Assembly (NCBI GenBank): GCA_026392455.1
Contig: JAPLCB010000002.1
Location: 62,001 to 126,000 of the forward strand
Direction of reading: 5' to 3'
Length of the DNA: 64,000 bases
DNA from: Propionibacteriales bacterium
Lineage (GTDB): Bacteria; Actinomycetota; Actinomycetes; Propionibacteriales; Nocardioidaceae
Part shown: in pieces, positions 18,255 to 26,694 of the stretch
Position numbering within the stretch: the stretch's first letter is position 1
Layout of the letters: the number at the start of each line of letters is the position of its first letter
The notes under the pieces: model-generated
Seen by the model: the letters and a program-made list of their open reading frames with translations, nothing else
The model's database searches: none
What the model was told of the DNA's origin: nothing
Position numbers and translations under genes: made by a program

Positions 18255-19235
18255 TCAGGGGCGAACCCGCAGCACCGACTTCCCCAGGGCCCTGCGCTCG
18301 TCCATGTCCACCAGGGCCTGCCCGAACTCCTCCAGCAGGTACGTGGTCCCGACCGGAGGTGCCACCGTTCCGCTGGCCATCATCGGCTCGAGCTCACGCC
18401 ACTGCGCCCGCATGTAGCCCGGGCGACGCATCGCGTACTCGCCCCAGCCGACACCGCGGACGTCGGTGTTGTTCAGCAGCAGCCGGTTGACCTTGACCTC
18501 GGGGATCGAGCCGTCCACGAACCCCACGACCAGGAGCCGGCCCTGCGGAGCGAGCGACCGCAGCGAGTCGGTGAACAGCGCGCCACCGACCACGTCCATC
18601 ACGATGTCGACGCCGACGCCGCCGGTCAGCTCCTTGACCGCGGCCAGGAACCCATCCACCTTGACGACCTCGTCCGCTCCGGCCTGCCGGGCGACCTCGG
18701 CCTTCTCGTCGGTGGAGACCACCGCGATCACCCGGGCGCCGTACCCCCGGGCGACCTGGATGGTCGCGGTCCCGACCCCGCCCGCGGCGCCGTGCACCAG
18801 CACCGTCTCCCCAGCGACGATCCCGGCCCGCTCCTTGAGCGCGAACTGGGCGGTCAGGTAGTTCATCGGCAGCGCGGCACCCTGCTCGAAGGAGAGGTTG
18901 TCCGGCAGCGGGAAGGTGGTGTCCGGCCCGGTCGCGGCGACTTCGCTGGCGCCGCCGTACGGACCGACGCAGGCAACCCGGTCCCCCGGGGCGAAGCCGG
19001 AGTCCTCCGGAGCACTGCGGACGACCCCGGCGAAGTCGACCCCGAGGGTGAACGGGAGCTCGGGCTTGAGCTGGTACTCGCCCTTGCTCAGCAGCAGGTC
19101 CGGGAACGAGACCCCGACCGCGTGGACGTCGACCAGGATCTGGGGGCCGAAGACCCCTTCCTCGGTCGGTTCGTCGATCTCGTTGATCTCGATGGCGGTG
19201 GGTCCGTCGAGCCGGACGACTTGGGCTGCGCGCAT
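18255..19235 (-). CDS. NADPH:quinone oxidoreductase / zinc-type alcohol dehydrogenase family protein
   Basis: 326 aa MDR fold: VLVHGAAGGVGTATIQVARGYGARVIAVVS. Confidence 0.88.
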   Translation of the reverse strand: MRAAQVVRLDGPTAIEINEIDEPTEEGVFGPQILVDVHAVGVSFPDLLLSKGEYQLKPELPFTLGVDFAGVVRSAPEDSGFAPGDRVACVGPYGGASEVAATGPDTTFPLPDNLSFEQGAALPMNYLTAQFALKERAGIVAGETVLVHGAAGGVGTATIQVARGYGARVIAVVSTDEKAEVARQAGADEVVKVDGFLAAVKELTGGVGVDIVMDVVGGALFTDSLRSLAPQGRLLVVGFVDGSIPEVKVNRLLLNNTDVRGVGWGEYAMRRPGYMRAQWRELEPMMASGTVAPPVGTTYLLEEFGQALVDMDERRALGKSVLRVRP

Positions 19236-19273
19236 GCAGCGAGGCTACTAGGCAGAGGACCTACCCTCGTGAC

Positions 19274-20032
19274 ATGAGCGTCGATCCCGGGTGGCCGGTC
19301 GCGGCGGCCCTGGCGGTGCTGCTGCTGATCGCTCTGGGAGCCCACCAGGTGGCCGGTTACGGGCTCCGCGGGACGGCCCTGCTCGCCGCACTGCGGGCCC
19401 TGGCCCAGCTGAGCGTGGTGGCACTGCTGATCAAGCTGGTGATCGGGGACGTGGCACTCTCCCTCGGCTTCGTGGTGCTGATGTTCGCGATGGCGGTGCT
19501 GACGACGTCGCGGCGTACCGGGGCCACCGGAGCCTGGGGCTGGGCGAGCATGGCGATCGCCGCCGGGGTGGTCCCGGTGGTGGTCACCGTGCTGGCCAGC
19601 GGCGCCGTTCCGTTCGAGGGGATCGCGATCATCCCGGTGGCCGGCATCGTGATCGGCAACGCGATGACCGCCAACACCCTGCTCGGTCGGCGCGCGTACC
19701 CGGCGCTGCGCGAGGAGCAGCAGCTGTACGAGGGGGCGCTCGCCCTGGGCATGACGCCGAGCGACTCGATCCGGGAGATCGTGCACCGCCGCTCGCCCGA
19801 GGCACTGCTGCCCGGCCTCGACCAGCTCAGCACCACCGGAGTGGTCACTCTGCCCGGGGCCTTCATCGGGGTGCTCCTCGGCGGCGGAACCCCGGTCCAG
19901 GCAGCCACCGCCCAGGCCCTGGTGCTCTTCGGGGTGATGGCGGCACAGACCGTCACGGTCGTGGTCGGCGAACGGCTGATCCTGGCGCGCAGACTCATCC
20001 CGGTGGACCTGCGCGCAACGTTGATCGACTGA
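19274..20032 (+). CDS. FetB/UPF0014-type ABC transporter permease
   Basis: 252 aa, about 7 TM, GNAMTANTLLGRR and PGAFIGVLLGGGTPVQAA typical of FetB. Confidence 0.85.
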   Translation: MSVDPGWPVAAALAVLLLIALGAHQVAGYGLRGTALLAALRALAQLSVVALLIKLVIGDVALSLGFVVLMFAMAVLTTSRRTGATGAWGWASMAIAAGVVPVVVTVLASGAVPFEGIAIIPVAGIVIGNAMTANTLLGRRAYPALREEQQLYEGALALGMTPSDSIREIVHRRSPEALLPGLDQLSTTGVVTLPGAFIGVLLGGGTPVQAATAQALVLFGVMAAQTVTVVVGERLILARRLIPVDLRATLID

Positions 20033-20038
20033 GCCGAC

Positions 20039-22228
20039 CTACAGCCCCGTACGTCGGTACGCCAGGCTCGGGTGGTGGACGGCCGGTCGCCGGACCCGCT
20101 TGGACGACGGCGCTGCGGGCAGGGTGAAGACGAACTGCGTCCCGGGCCCCTCGGGGTTGTCCTGGACCCGGATGTGTCCGCCGTACCGGTCGACGATGCG
20201 CTTGCAGATCGCCAGGCCCAGACCGTGACCCGTGTAGTCGGGGTGCGCCCGGTAGAAGGCCTCGAAGATGTGCGCCTGCTTCTCCGCCGGGATGCCGATC
20301 CCGTTGTCGGTCACCGTGATCTCGGCCCAGGTGTCCAGCAGCACCCGCCCCGAGACGGTGACGAACGGAACCGAGCCTGGCGCGACGTACTTGGTGGCGT
20401 TGCCGATCAGGTTGTCGAAGACCTGGCGGATCAGGGCGGGTTCGGCGAGCACGGCCGGCAGGTCGCCGATCCGGACCTCGGTTCGAACCCCCGGGTTGGC
20501 CTCCCGGCGGAGCTGGGCGGCGGCATGGCCCACCGCCATCAGGTCCACCCGCTCCGGTTCGATGGTCTCGTTCTTCGCCTGGGAGAAGGTCAGCAGGTCA
20601 CGGATCAGGACCCGCATCGTGACGGCGGAACGGTGCACCCGGTTCAGCATCTGGGTGAGCGCGACCGGATCCAGCTCGGACTCGGCCAGCTCGCTGAGGG
20701 CAACCTCGACCCACCCGTCGATCGCGGTCAGCGGGGTGTTCAGGTCGTGGGCCACGATCGCGGCGAACGACTCGATGGAACGCAGCTGCGCCCGTTGCTC
20801 GGTCACGTCCCGGTAGACGACCACGGCCTGGTCAGCGCCGACGAACGGCGTCACGACCACCTCGAGCATCTGGTCCGGCTCGGTCCCGTCGGCCCGCCGG
20901 ATGATCAGGTCCTGGCTGACCTGCTCACCGCTGTCGATCGCCCGGTGCAGCGGCCAGTCCTCGGCGGTGATCGGCTGCAGCTCGACGGTGAGGACCTCGT
21001 ACTCGCGGCGACTGGCCTCCGCACTGATGCTGGAGCTCGCAGCCAGCTTGCCCAGGATCCGACGGCCGGCCGGGTTGCGCAGGATCACGGTGCCGTCGCC
21101 CCCCACCAGTGAGACGCCGTCGTTCATCTGGTCGATCAGTGCTGCCAGCCGGCCGGCGTGTGCCGAGGCTGCGCGCTTGGCCTCGCTCAGCTCCTCGACG
21201 AGCGCTTGCCGCTCGTCGCGGCCCAGCGACAGGGCGAGCCCGAAGGTGATGGTCAGTCCGATGTAGAGCTGGGAGACCATCGCTTCGACGTGCACGTCCC
21301 CGATCTGGGCGAAGGGACCGACCCCGTTCAGGGAGAGCGCGACGACCAGACCCGAGAGCACCAGGGAGTGCAGGTGCACCACCACCGCATCGAACCGGAG
21401 CCCGGCCCAGACGGTGGCGATCATCAGCGGGAACGCCATCGGCAGGTTCTCGTAGTGGACGAAGGCCGACCAGTAGACCAGGGCAGTGAACAGCAGCAGC
21501 GCCGGCAGCTCGATCCGGCGTTCGAACGCCACCTCGCGGGCGTGCCGGCGAACGGCGGCGCCGGCGGCCCGGAGCCGGGCCGTTCCAGTCAGGTGATCCG
21601 GCAGCCCGTCGACGTACCGGCGCATCAGCAGGGCGAGACCGACGACGGCGATGATCCCGGCGGCGTTGCGCCCCCACCAGGCGAGGAAGTCCTCCACGGT
21701 CCAGGTCCCGTTCACGGCGATCATGCCGCCGGCACCGAGGCCAGCGCCCACCAGGGCGCCGGTGAGGGCCGCGACCGAGAGCGCCCACAGGTCGGCGGTC
21801 GAGCGGAGGGACCCGCGGCCACCGGAGACCCAGAGCCCGGGCGCGGTCTTGCGCAGGATGACGACCCCGACCAGCACCTGGACCAGGTTCGCGGCCATGA
21901 AGACCGGCACCGTCCGCCAGGGCGCCCCGGTGAGGTGGTTGACACCGCCGGTCACCACCATCAGGACCGCGGCGTTCAGGACCCACCAGACCGGGCGCGT
22001 CGAGCGCGACGTCCCGAACCAGAGCAGCGCCCCGCCCGCAGCGGGCCACACCATGCTGAGGGCGGTCCCGTCGATGATCGTGCGACGGCCGACGAAGGCG
22101 AGCACGGTGACGACAGTCGCCCAGACCACGGTCCGTCCGGCTGCGCAGGCAAGACCGGACCGCCGCTTCTCGGGACCTGTGATCACCTCGGCTCGCATGC
22201 GCTCTCCATCGGCTCGGGCGCCGGGCAA
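20039..22228 (-). CDS. Sensor histidine kinase with N-terminal MASE1-like membrane domain and PAS domain
   Basis: 729 aa; AIVAHDLNTPLTAIDGW (H-box), NLIGNATKYV, TVTDNGIGIP, GHGLGLAICKRIV. Confidence 0.88.
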   Translation of the reverse strand: MPGARADGERMRAEVITGPEKRRSGLACAAGRTVVWATVVTVLAFVGRRTIIDGTALSMVWPAAGGALLWFGTSRSTRPVWWVLNAAVLMVVTGGVNHLTGAPWRTVPVFMAANLVQVLVGVVILRKTAPGLWVSGGRGSLRSTADLWALSVAALTGALVGAGLGAGGMIAVNGTWTVEDFLAWWGRNAAGIIAVVGLALLMRRYVDGLPDHLTGTARLRAAGAAVRRHAREVAFERRIELPALLLFTALVYWSAFVHYENLPMAFPLMIATVWAGLRFDAVVVHLHSLVLSGLVVALSLNGVGPFAQIGDVHVEAMVSQLYIGLTITFGLALSLGRDERQALVEELSEAKRAASAHAGRLAALIDQMNDGVSLVGGDGTVILRNPAGRRILGKLAASSSISAEASRREYEVLTVELQPITAEDWPLHRAIDSGEQVSQDLIIRRADGTEPDQMLEVVVTPFVGADQAVVVYRDVTEQRAQLRSIESFAAIVAHDLNTPLTAIDGWVEVALSELAESELDPVALTQMLNRVHRSAVTMRVLIRDLLTFSQAKNETIEPERVDLMAVGHAAAQLRREANPGVRTEVRIGDLPAVLAEPALIRQVFDNLIGNATKYVAPGSVPFVTVSGRVLLDTWAEITVTDNGIGIPAEKQAHIFEAFYRAHPDYTGHGLGLAICKRIVDRYGGHIRVQDNPEGPGTQFVFTLPAAPSSKRVRRPAVHHPSLAYRRTGL

Positions 22229-22259
22229 CTGAGTGCGGGGCGTCGCCCGGTCTAGTCCG

Positions 22260-22340
22260 TTGACGGTTTCACACCAGCTGGCGTGAAACCGCGCCAGCAG
22301 CCTGGTACGACGTGCTGATCAGTCAGCAACCGGCTGATCA
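22260..22340 (-). repeat. About 80-bp dispersed palindrome-containing element, copy 1
   Basis: Reverse complement GTGATCAGCCGGTTGCTGACTGATCAGCACGTCGTACCAGGCTGCTGGCGCGGTTTCACGCCAGCTGGTGTGAAACCGTCAA aligns with 29417-29497. Confidence 0.8.
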
Positions 22341-22358
22341 CTCCAGCAATCCGGTCGA

Positions 22359-23543
22359 TCAGCACGACGGCACGAGCCGCGCGAGCTCGAAGTGCATCGG
22401 GTCGGTGTAGTTCCAGGTGCCACCCCAGTTGAAGCCGCACCTGATGAAGATGTTCACCACGCGCCGGTCGATCTCCCCGACGGTCCCGCGCAGGTTCCCG
22501 GGGACGTTGAGGTCGAGCGCGGTCCCGAAGGTGTGGAACGACAGTCCCCGCGACGGGTCCCGGGCGATGAACCGCGGGACGTAGCAGCCGCCGTACTCGC
22601 CCCGGTGGATCTTCGCGGCGAGGCCTTCCTTCTCGATCCGGCGCAACGCGTTCTCCAGGCTCGGCAGCATCGCCTTGTTGCAGGTGACGGTGCCCAGGAC
22701 CGGGACGGTCTTGGTGCGGATGTACTCGCGGACCCACCGCGCCTCGGGGTTGACGGTGCCGTCGGTGTTGGCGGTGTACGTGAACGAACCCACCGCCTGC
22801 GCGATCGAGCCGCCGGTGAGGACCGCGGCGAGCGCCTGGTTCGGGTCGACGTTCGGGGCCAGCAGCGTCACCGAGAGCTGCTTGCCGAACGCCGAGCGCA
22901 GCTTCTTGAGCACCGGCGCCGGGTCGCGGACCCCGGTCGACACCAGCAGCGCGTTGCCCTCGGGCATCCGGAGTCTCGCCGCCCAGCGCTCGTTGAGGAG
23001 CGCACCGATCTTGGAGCGGTCGACCAACGGCGCGTACGCCGCGATGTGGGCCTTCTGGGCGTTGTCGTCGTTGCCCAGGGTGACGAAGTCGCCGGGACCG
23101 GCGAGCACCTGACGCAGGTCGGAGCGCAGCGCGATCTCACCGTCCGCGAGCCGGTCCCAGAGCTCGTTCAAGGTGGCGGTGGGGCCGGGGGTGAAGTGCC
23201 GGAACGTCGCGGGGTCGACCGCGGCGTAGGTGATGGAGTCCTCCTCGCGGTAGAAGGTCGCCATCGAGAACTGCTCGGTGTCGGTCACGCCCTTGGTCCG
23301 TGCCGCGCGGCTCACCACGGCCGGGCTCAGCGGCGCCGGGCTCTGGATCAGGATGTCCGGCGAGGACGGCGACGGCTTGTAGGCGGCCGGCCGGGTCATC
23401 ACCACGTCAGCAGGGACCCCGGCCATCGAAGTCGTCGGCGGTGCGCTGACGGGGTCGGCCTTCTTCACGGCCGAGCCGCCGCACCCGGAGACGACCAGGA
23501 CGCAGCTGAGCGCAAGTACGCGCAGTGCCGTCGTGTCGAACAT
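22359..23543 (-). CDS. M15-family D-alanyl-D-alanine carboxypeptidase-like lipoprotein
   Basis: Lipobox VVSGCGG; HRGEYGGCYVPRFIARDPSRGLSFHTFGTALDLNVPGN ... FNWGGTWNYTDPMHFE. Confidence 0.8.
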   Translation of the reverse strand: MFDTTALRVLALSCVLVVSGCGGSAVKKADPVSAPPTTSMAGVPADVVMTRPAAYKPSPSSPDILIQSPAPLSPAVVSRAARTKGVTDTEQFSMATFYREEDSITYAAVDPATFRHFTPGPTATLNELWDRLADGEIALRSDLRQVLAGPGDFVTLGNDDNAQKAHIAAYAPLVDRSKIGALLNERWAARLRMPEGNALLVSTGVRDPAPVLKKLRSAFGKQLSVTLLAPNVDPNQALAAVLTGGSIAQAVGSFTYTANTDGTVNPEARWVREYIRTKTVPVLGTVTCNKAMLPSLENALRRIEKEGLAAKIHRGEYGGCYVPRFIARDPSRGLSFHTFGTALDLNVPGNLRGTVGEIDRRVVNIFIRCGFNWGGTWNYTDPMHFELARLVPSC

Positions 23544-23637
23544 CGTCCCCCTCGTCCCTGGACCCACCATCGTAGCCAGGAACGGACAAATCCGGCGTGG
23601 AACGAGCGGGGTGCGGCCTGATCCTAAGCGGTCGGCG

Positions 23638-24273
23638 TCAGAGACCGAGGACCTTCTCGGCGATCCAGGCGATATCGCCGGCGGTCCGCTCCGGGGTGGC
23701 TCCCGGCGCTGTCACGTGGCTGAGCAGCAGCCGGATCACCATGTCGACCAGTGCCTCGGTGCGCTCCTCGTTCAGGTCGACGTCGTACGCCGCCAGGTGT
23801 CCGCGGATCAGGACGCCGGCGGCCGCGATGATCGGCTCGACCTGGGTGGTCAGCAGGGGCAGCAGCTGGCTCTCGGCACCGTGGCTGGCCGAGAGCACCG
23901 CGTGCAGCAGCGGGTTGTTGCGGGCCTCGCGCAGCACCTCGGTGGCAGCGTCGCGGATCGCCGCGACCAGGTCCTGAGGGTTGGAGGCGAACGCGTTGTC
24001 GACGCCGCGGAGGAAGATCTCCAGCTCGCGCATGATCATCGCCTCGGCGAGCTGCTGCTTGGAGCCGATCTCGTTGTAGACGGTCTGCCGGGACACCCCG
24101 ACCCGGTCGGCGAGCTTGGCCATCGTGATCGACTGCCAGCCGCCCGAACGGGTCAGCTCGGACGCCTCGACGAGCAGCCGGTCGCGCCAGCTGCTCCCGG
24201 ACCCGGCCGGCCCCGAGGCGAGCCCGGGCAGCAGGGCCGACAGCCCTGCGCGCGGGATCACCTCGGAGACCAT
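23638..24273 (-). CDS. TetR-family transcriptional regulator (alk locus)
   Basis: HTH GGWQSITMAKLADRVGVSRQTVYNEIGSKQQLAEAM; last gene of the alk operon. Confidence 0.88.
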   Translation of the reverse strand: MVSEVIPRAGLSALLPGLASGPAGSGSSWRDRLLVEASELTRSGGWQSITMAKLADRVGVSRQTVYNEIGSKQQLAEAMIMRELEIFLRGVDNAFASNPQDLVAAIRDAATEVLREARNNPLLHAVLSASHGAESQLLPLLTTQVEPIIAAAGVLIRGHLAAYDVDLNEERTEALVDMVIRLLLSHVTAPGATPERTAGDIAWIAEKVLGL

Positions 24274-24278
24274 GTCGA

Positions 24279-24470
24279 TCAGTCTTGCAGGGTGAGGGCG
24301 AGGGCCGGGCAGGACTGCACCGCGGCGTGGACCTTGGCCCGGTCGGACTCGGGCGGGTTCTCGTTGAGCACGGTCAGTACCTCGTCGTCGTCGAGCTCGA
24401 AGTACTCGTGCGCCATCGCCTCGCACATCCCGTGCCCGTCGCACAGGTCACGGTCGACCAGGATCTTCAT
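24279..24470 (-). CDS. Ferredoxin (3Fe-4S/4Fe-4S type)
   Basis: 63 aa MKILVDRDLCDGHGMCEAMAHEYF...VQSCPALAL. Confidence 0.85.
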   Translation of the reverse strand: MKILVDRDLCDGHGMCEAMAHEYFELDDDEVLTVLNENPPESDRAKVHAAVQSCPALALTLQD

Positions 24471-24475
24471 GGCGC

Positions 24476-26002
24476 TCACACCTTCGCCGTGTCGACCGGC
24501 ACGAAGTCGATCTTCTCGCGGACACCGCAGTCGGGGCAGCACCAGTCGGCCGGGATGTCCTTCCACGCCGTACCGGCGGCAAAGCCTTCGTGCTCGTTGC
24601 CGACAGCCACCTCGTAGGTGTAACCGCAGCCCGGGCAGCGGGCCGCGAGCACCTCGGCGGCGAGCTTGGCGGCAACCGCAGCGGCCTCGGCGGCCACCAG
24701 GTCGGCCTTGCGCTCGGCCTCGCGAGCGGTCAGGCCGTACTTCGCGAGGATCTTGTCGCGCTTGGACGGCTGGATGTTGGCCAGCGTCAGGTCACCGTTG
24801 TAGTGGGCCACGACCCGGGGGTCCATCACCCGGCGCCACAACGGCGGCACCATGGCCAGCACGATCATCCCGGCGTACCCGGTCGGCAGCACCGGCGACT
24901 CCTCGAAGTCGCGCAGCGTCTGGTAGCGCCGGGTCGGGTTCGCGTGGTGGTCGCTGTGCCGCTGCAGGTGGTAGAGCAGCACGTTCGTCGCGATGTTGTT
25001 GGAGTTCCAGCTGTGGCTGGGGTCGACGCGCTCGTAACGAACCTTGTCGCCGGTCCCGACCTTCTGGCGCAGCATCCCGTAGTGCTCGAGGTAGTTGACG
25101 ACCTCGAGCAGCAGGAAGCCCGACGCCTGGATCACCAGGTACGGCGCGACGCCCCACCCGAAGAGCGCGATCACCGCAGCGAAGAGGACCACCGACATCG
25201 CCCAGGCGTTCAGCACGTCGTTGCCGAGCCGGAACGGGTGCTGGTTCTTGCGGGCGTAGCGCTTCTTCTCCAGGTGCCACGCGCTCTTGAGCGAACCGAA
25301 GACACTGCGCGGGAGGAAGGCGTACAGGCTCTCGCCGAACCGGCTCGACGCCGGGTCCTCGGGAGTGGCGACGCGGACGTGGTGGCCGCGGTTGTGCTCG
25401 ATGTAGAAGTGGCCGTAGAAGGTCGGCGCGAGCGCGATCTTGGAGAGCCAGCGCTCGTTCTCCTCACGCTTGTGGCCGAGCTCGTGGGCGGTGTTGATGC
25501 CGATGCCGCCGATGGCGCCGATCGAGACGGCGAGGCCGATCTTGTCGATCACGCTGAGGCCGAGGTCAGAGGCGAAGAGCCGGTCGGCGAACGGCAGGTC
25601 GGCGAACGCGCCGTGCAGGCCGAGGGTGTTGACCAGCCAACCAGCCGGGTTCTCACCACCGATGACCGCGAACGCACCGAAGAAACCGATGAACTGGATG
25701 GGCAGGAAGAAGTACGTGATCCAGCGGTAGTACTTGTCGTTCTCGAGCGCCTCGATGGCATCGTCCGGCGGGTTCGCCTTGTCGAGCCCGACCACCAGGT
25801 CGAACGCCGGCACCACGCCGAGGATGACGACCGGACCGATCCAGAACCAGGCGCCCCAGCCGGTCGCGATGTACGCAGCAGCTGCCACGAACGCGAGGCT
25901 CGGCACGACCAGTCCGATCAGCCAGAGGTAGCGCTTGCCGTCCTTCCACACCTCGGTCGACCCCTCGGGGACCGTCGAGTTCGGAATGTCGTTGATGGCC
26001 AT
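24476..26002 (-). CDS. alkB: Alkane 1-monooxygenase fused to C-terminal rubredoxin
   Basis: Histidine boxes (HELGHKREE, EHNRGHHVRV, LQRHSDHHANPTRRYQ, NYLEHYG) and rubredoxin CPGCGYTYE...WCCPDCGVREKIDF. Confidence 0.95.
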   Translation of the reverse strand: MAINDIPNSTVPEGSTEVWKDGKRYLWLIGLVVPSLAFVAAAAYIATGWGAWFWIGPVVILGVVPAFDLVVGLDKANPPDDAIEALENDKYYRWITYFFLPIQFIGFFGAFAVIGGENPAGWLVNTLGLHGAFADLPFADRLFASDLGLSVIDKIGLAVSIGAIGGIGINTAHELGHKREENERWLSKIALAPTFYGHFYIEHNRGHHVRVATPEDPASSRFGESLYAFLPRSVFGSLKSAWHLEKKRYARKNQHPFRLGNDVLNAWAMSVVLFAAVIALFGWGVAPYLVIQASGFLLLEVVNYLEHYGMLRQKVGTGDKVRYERVDPSHSWNSNNIATNVLLYHLQRHSDHHANPTRRYQTLRDFEESPVLPTGYAGMIVLAMVPPLWRRVMDPRVVAHYNGDLTLANIQPSKRDKILAKYGLTAREAERKADLVAAEAAAVAAKLAAEVLAARCPGCGYTYEVAVGNEHEGFAAGTAWKDIPADWCCPDCGVREKIDFVPVDTAKV

Positions 26003-26065
26003 CGATCTCTCCTTGCTGCCTCGGTCGTGCTGGGTGAGCGCACGACCACTTGACACCAAGGTAAG

Positions 26066-26105
26066 GAATGTAAAGCCGTTTGACAACCCCCTCATGGATG
26101 TAAAG
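26066..26105. promoter_or_regulatory. alkB promoter region with two ATGTAAAG repeats 30 bp apart
   Basis: ggaATGTAAAG (ends 26075) and ggATGTAAAG (ends 26105); minus strand between them TTGTCA-N17-TACCTT resembles -35/-10. Confidence 0.4.
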
Positions 26106-26220
26106 TTTGGTGGCCCAGGTCACGTCCGGACCCATAGGAATCGCACAGGTCCAGCACACCGCCCTGCCGGGGAGCCGACCCAGGATGGATCTCACGAGAA
26201 CATCGGGGAAGGAAACCACT

Positions 26221-26694
26221 GTGTCCGAGAACGCCACACCTCAGAACGAAGGCAGCGGCAGCCGCTGGGAACCGAGCACCACCCAGACCAACGACGAGGC
26301 AGCCGAGGCCACCGGGGCCGTTGCTCCCGGCAGCACCTTGCTGGACGACCCGCCGAACGATGCCGCCGTACCGCCCGAGGGCTACCAGCCGCCGGCACCG
26401 CCCGCGTCGCGCAGGCCGTCCTGGCTCACCCGCTCCGCGCTCCTGGTCGCCGGCGGCCTCGCCGCAGCCCTGCTCGTCGGCGGCGGTGCGGGCTTCGCGC
26501 TCGGCCGGTCCACCGCGGACACGGCCGGCAGCGGGAACGGCACCCACCAGGGGTTCGACCGGGGTGACTTCCGCGGCGACAGGGACGGTGGCGGCCCCGG
26601 CGGCCGTGGCGGCCCCGGCGGCCCCGGCGGACAGCCGCCGCAGCTCGGGCAGCAGGACCCGTCCGGCCAGACCCAGCCCGGCGTGGCGTCATGA
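26221..26694 (+). CDS. Gly/Pro-rich single-TM protein, first gene of the flavin electron-transfer operon
   Basis: GTG start; one TM (ALLVAGGLAAALLVGGGAGFALG) and GGPGGRGGPGGPGG tail; 4-nt overlap with next gene. Confidence 0.6.
   Translation: MSENATPQNEGSGSRWEPSTTQTNDEAAEATGAVAPGSTLLDDPPNDAAVPPEGYQPPAPPASRRPSWLTRSALLVAGGLAAALLVGGGAGFALGRSTADTAGSGNGTHQGFDRGDFRGDRDGGGPGGRGGPGGPGGQPPQLGQQDPSGQTQPGVAS

Noticed and set aside
22252-22737. 161-aa minus-strand ORF overlapping the M15 peptidase
   Set aside because: Frame-shifted shadow; its C-terminus only reads through the dispersed 80-bp element.
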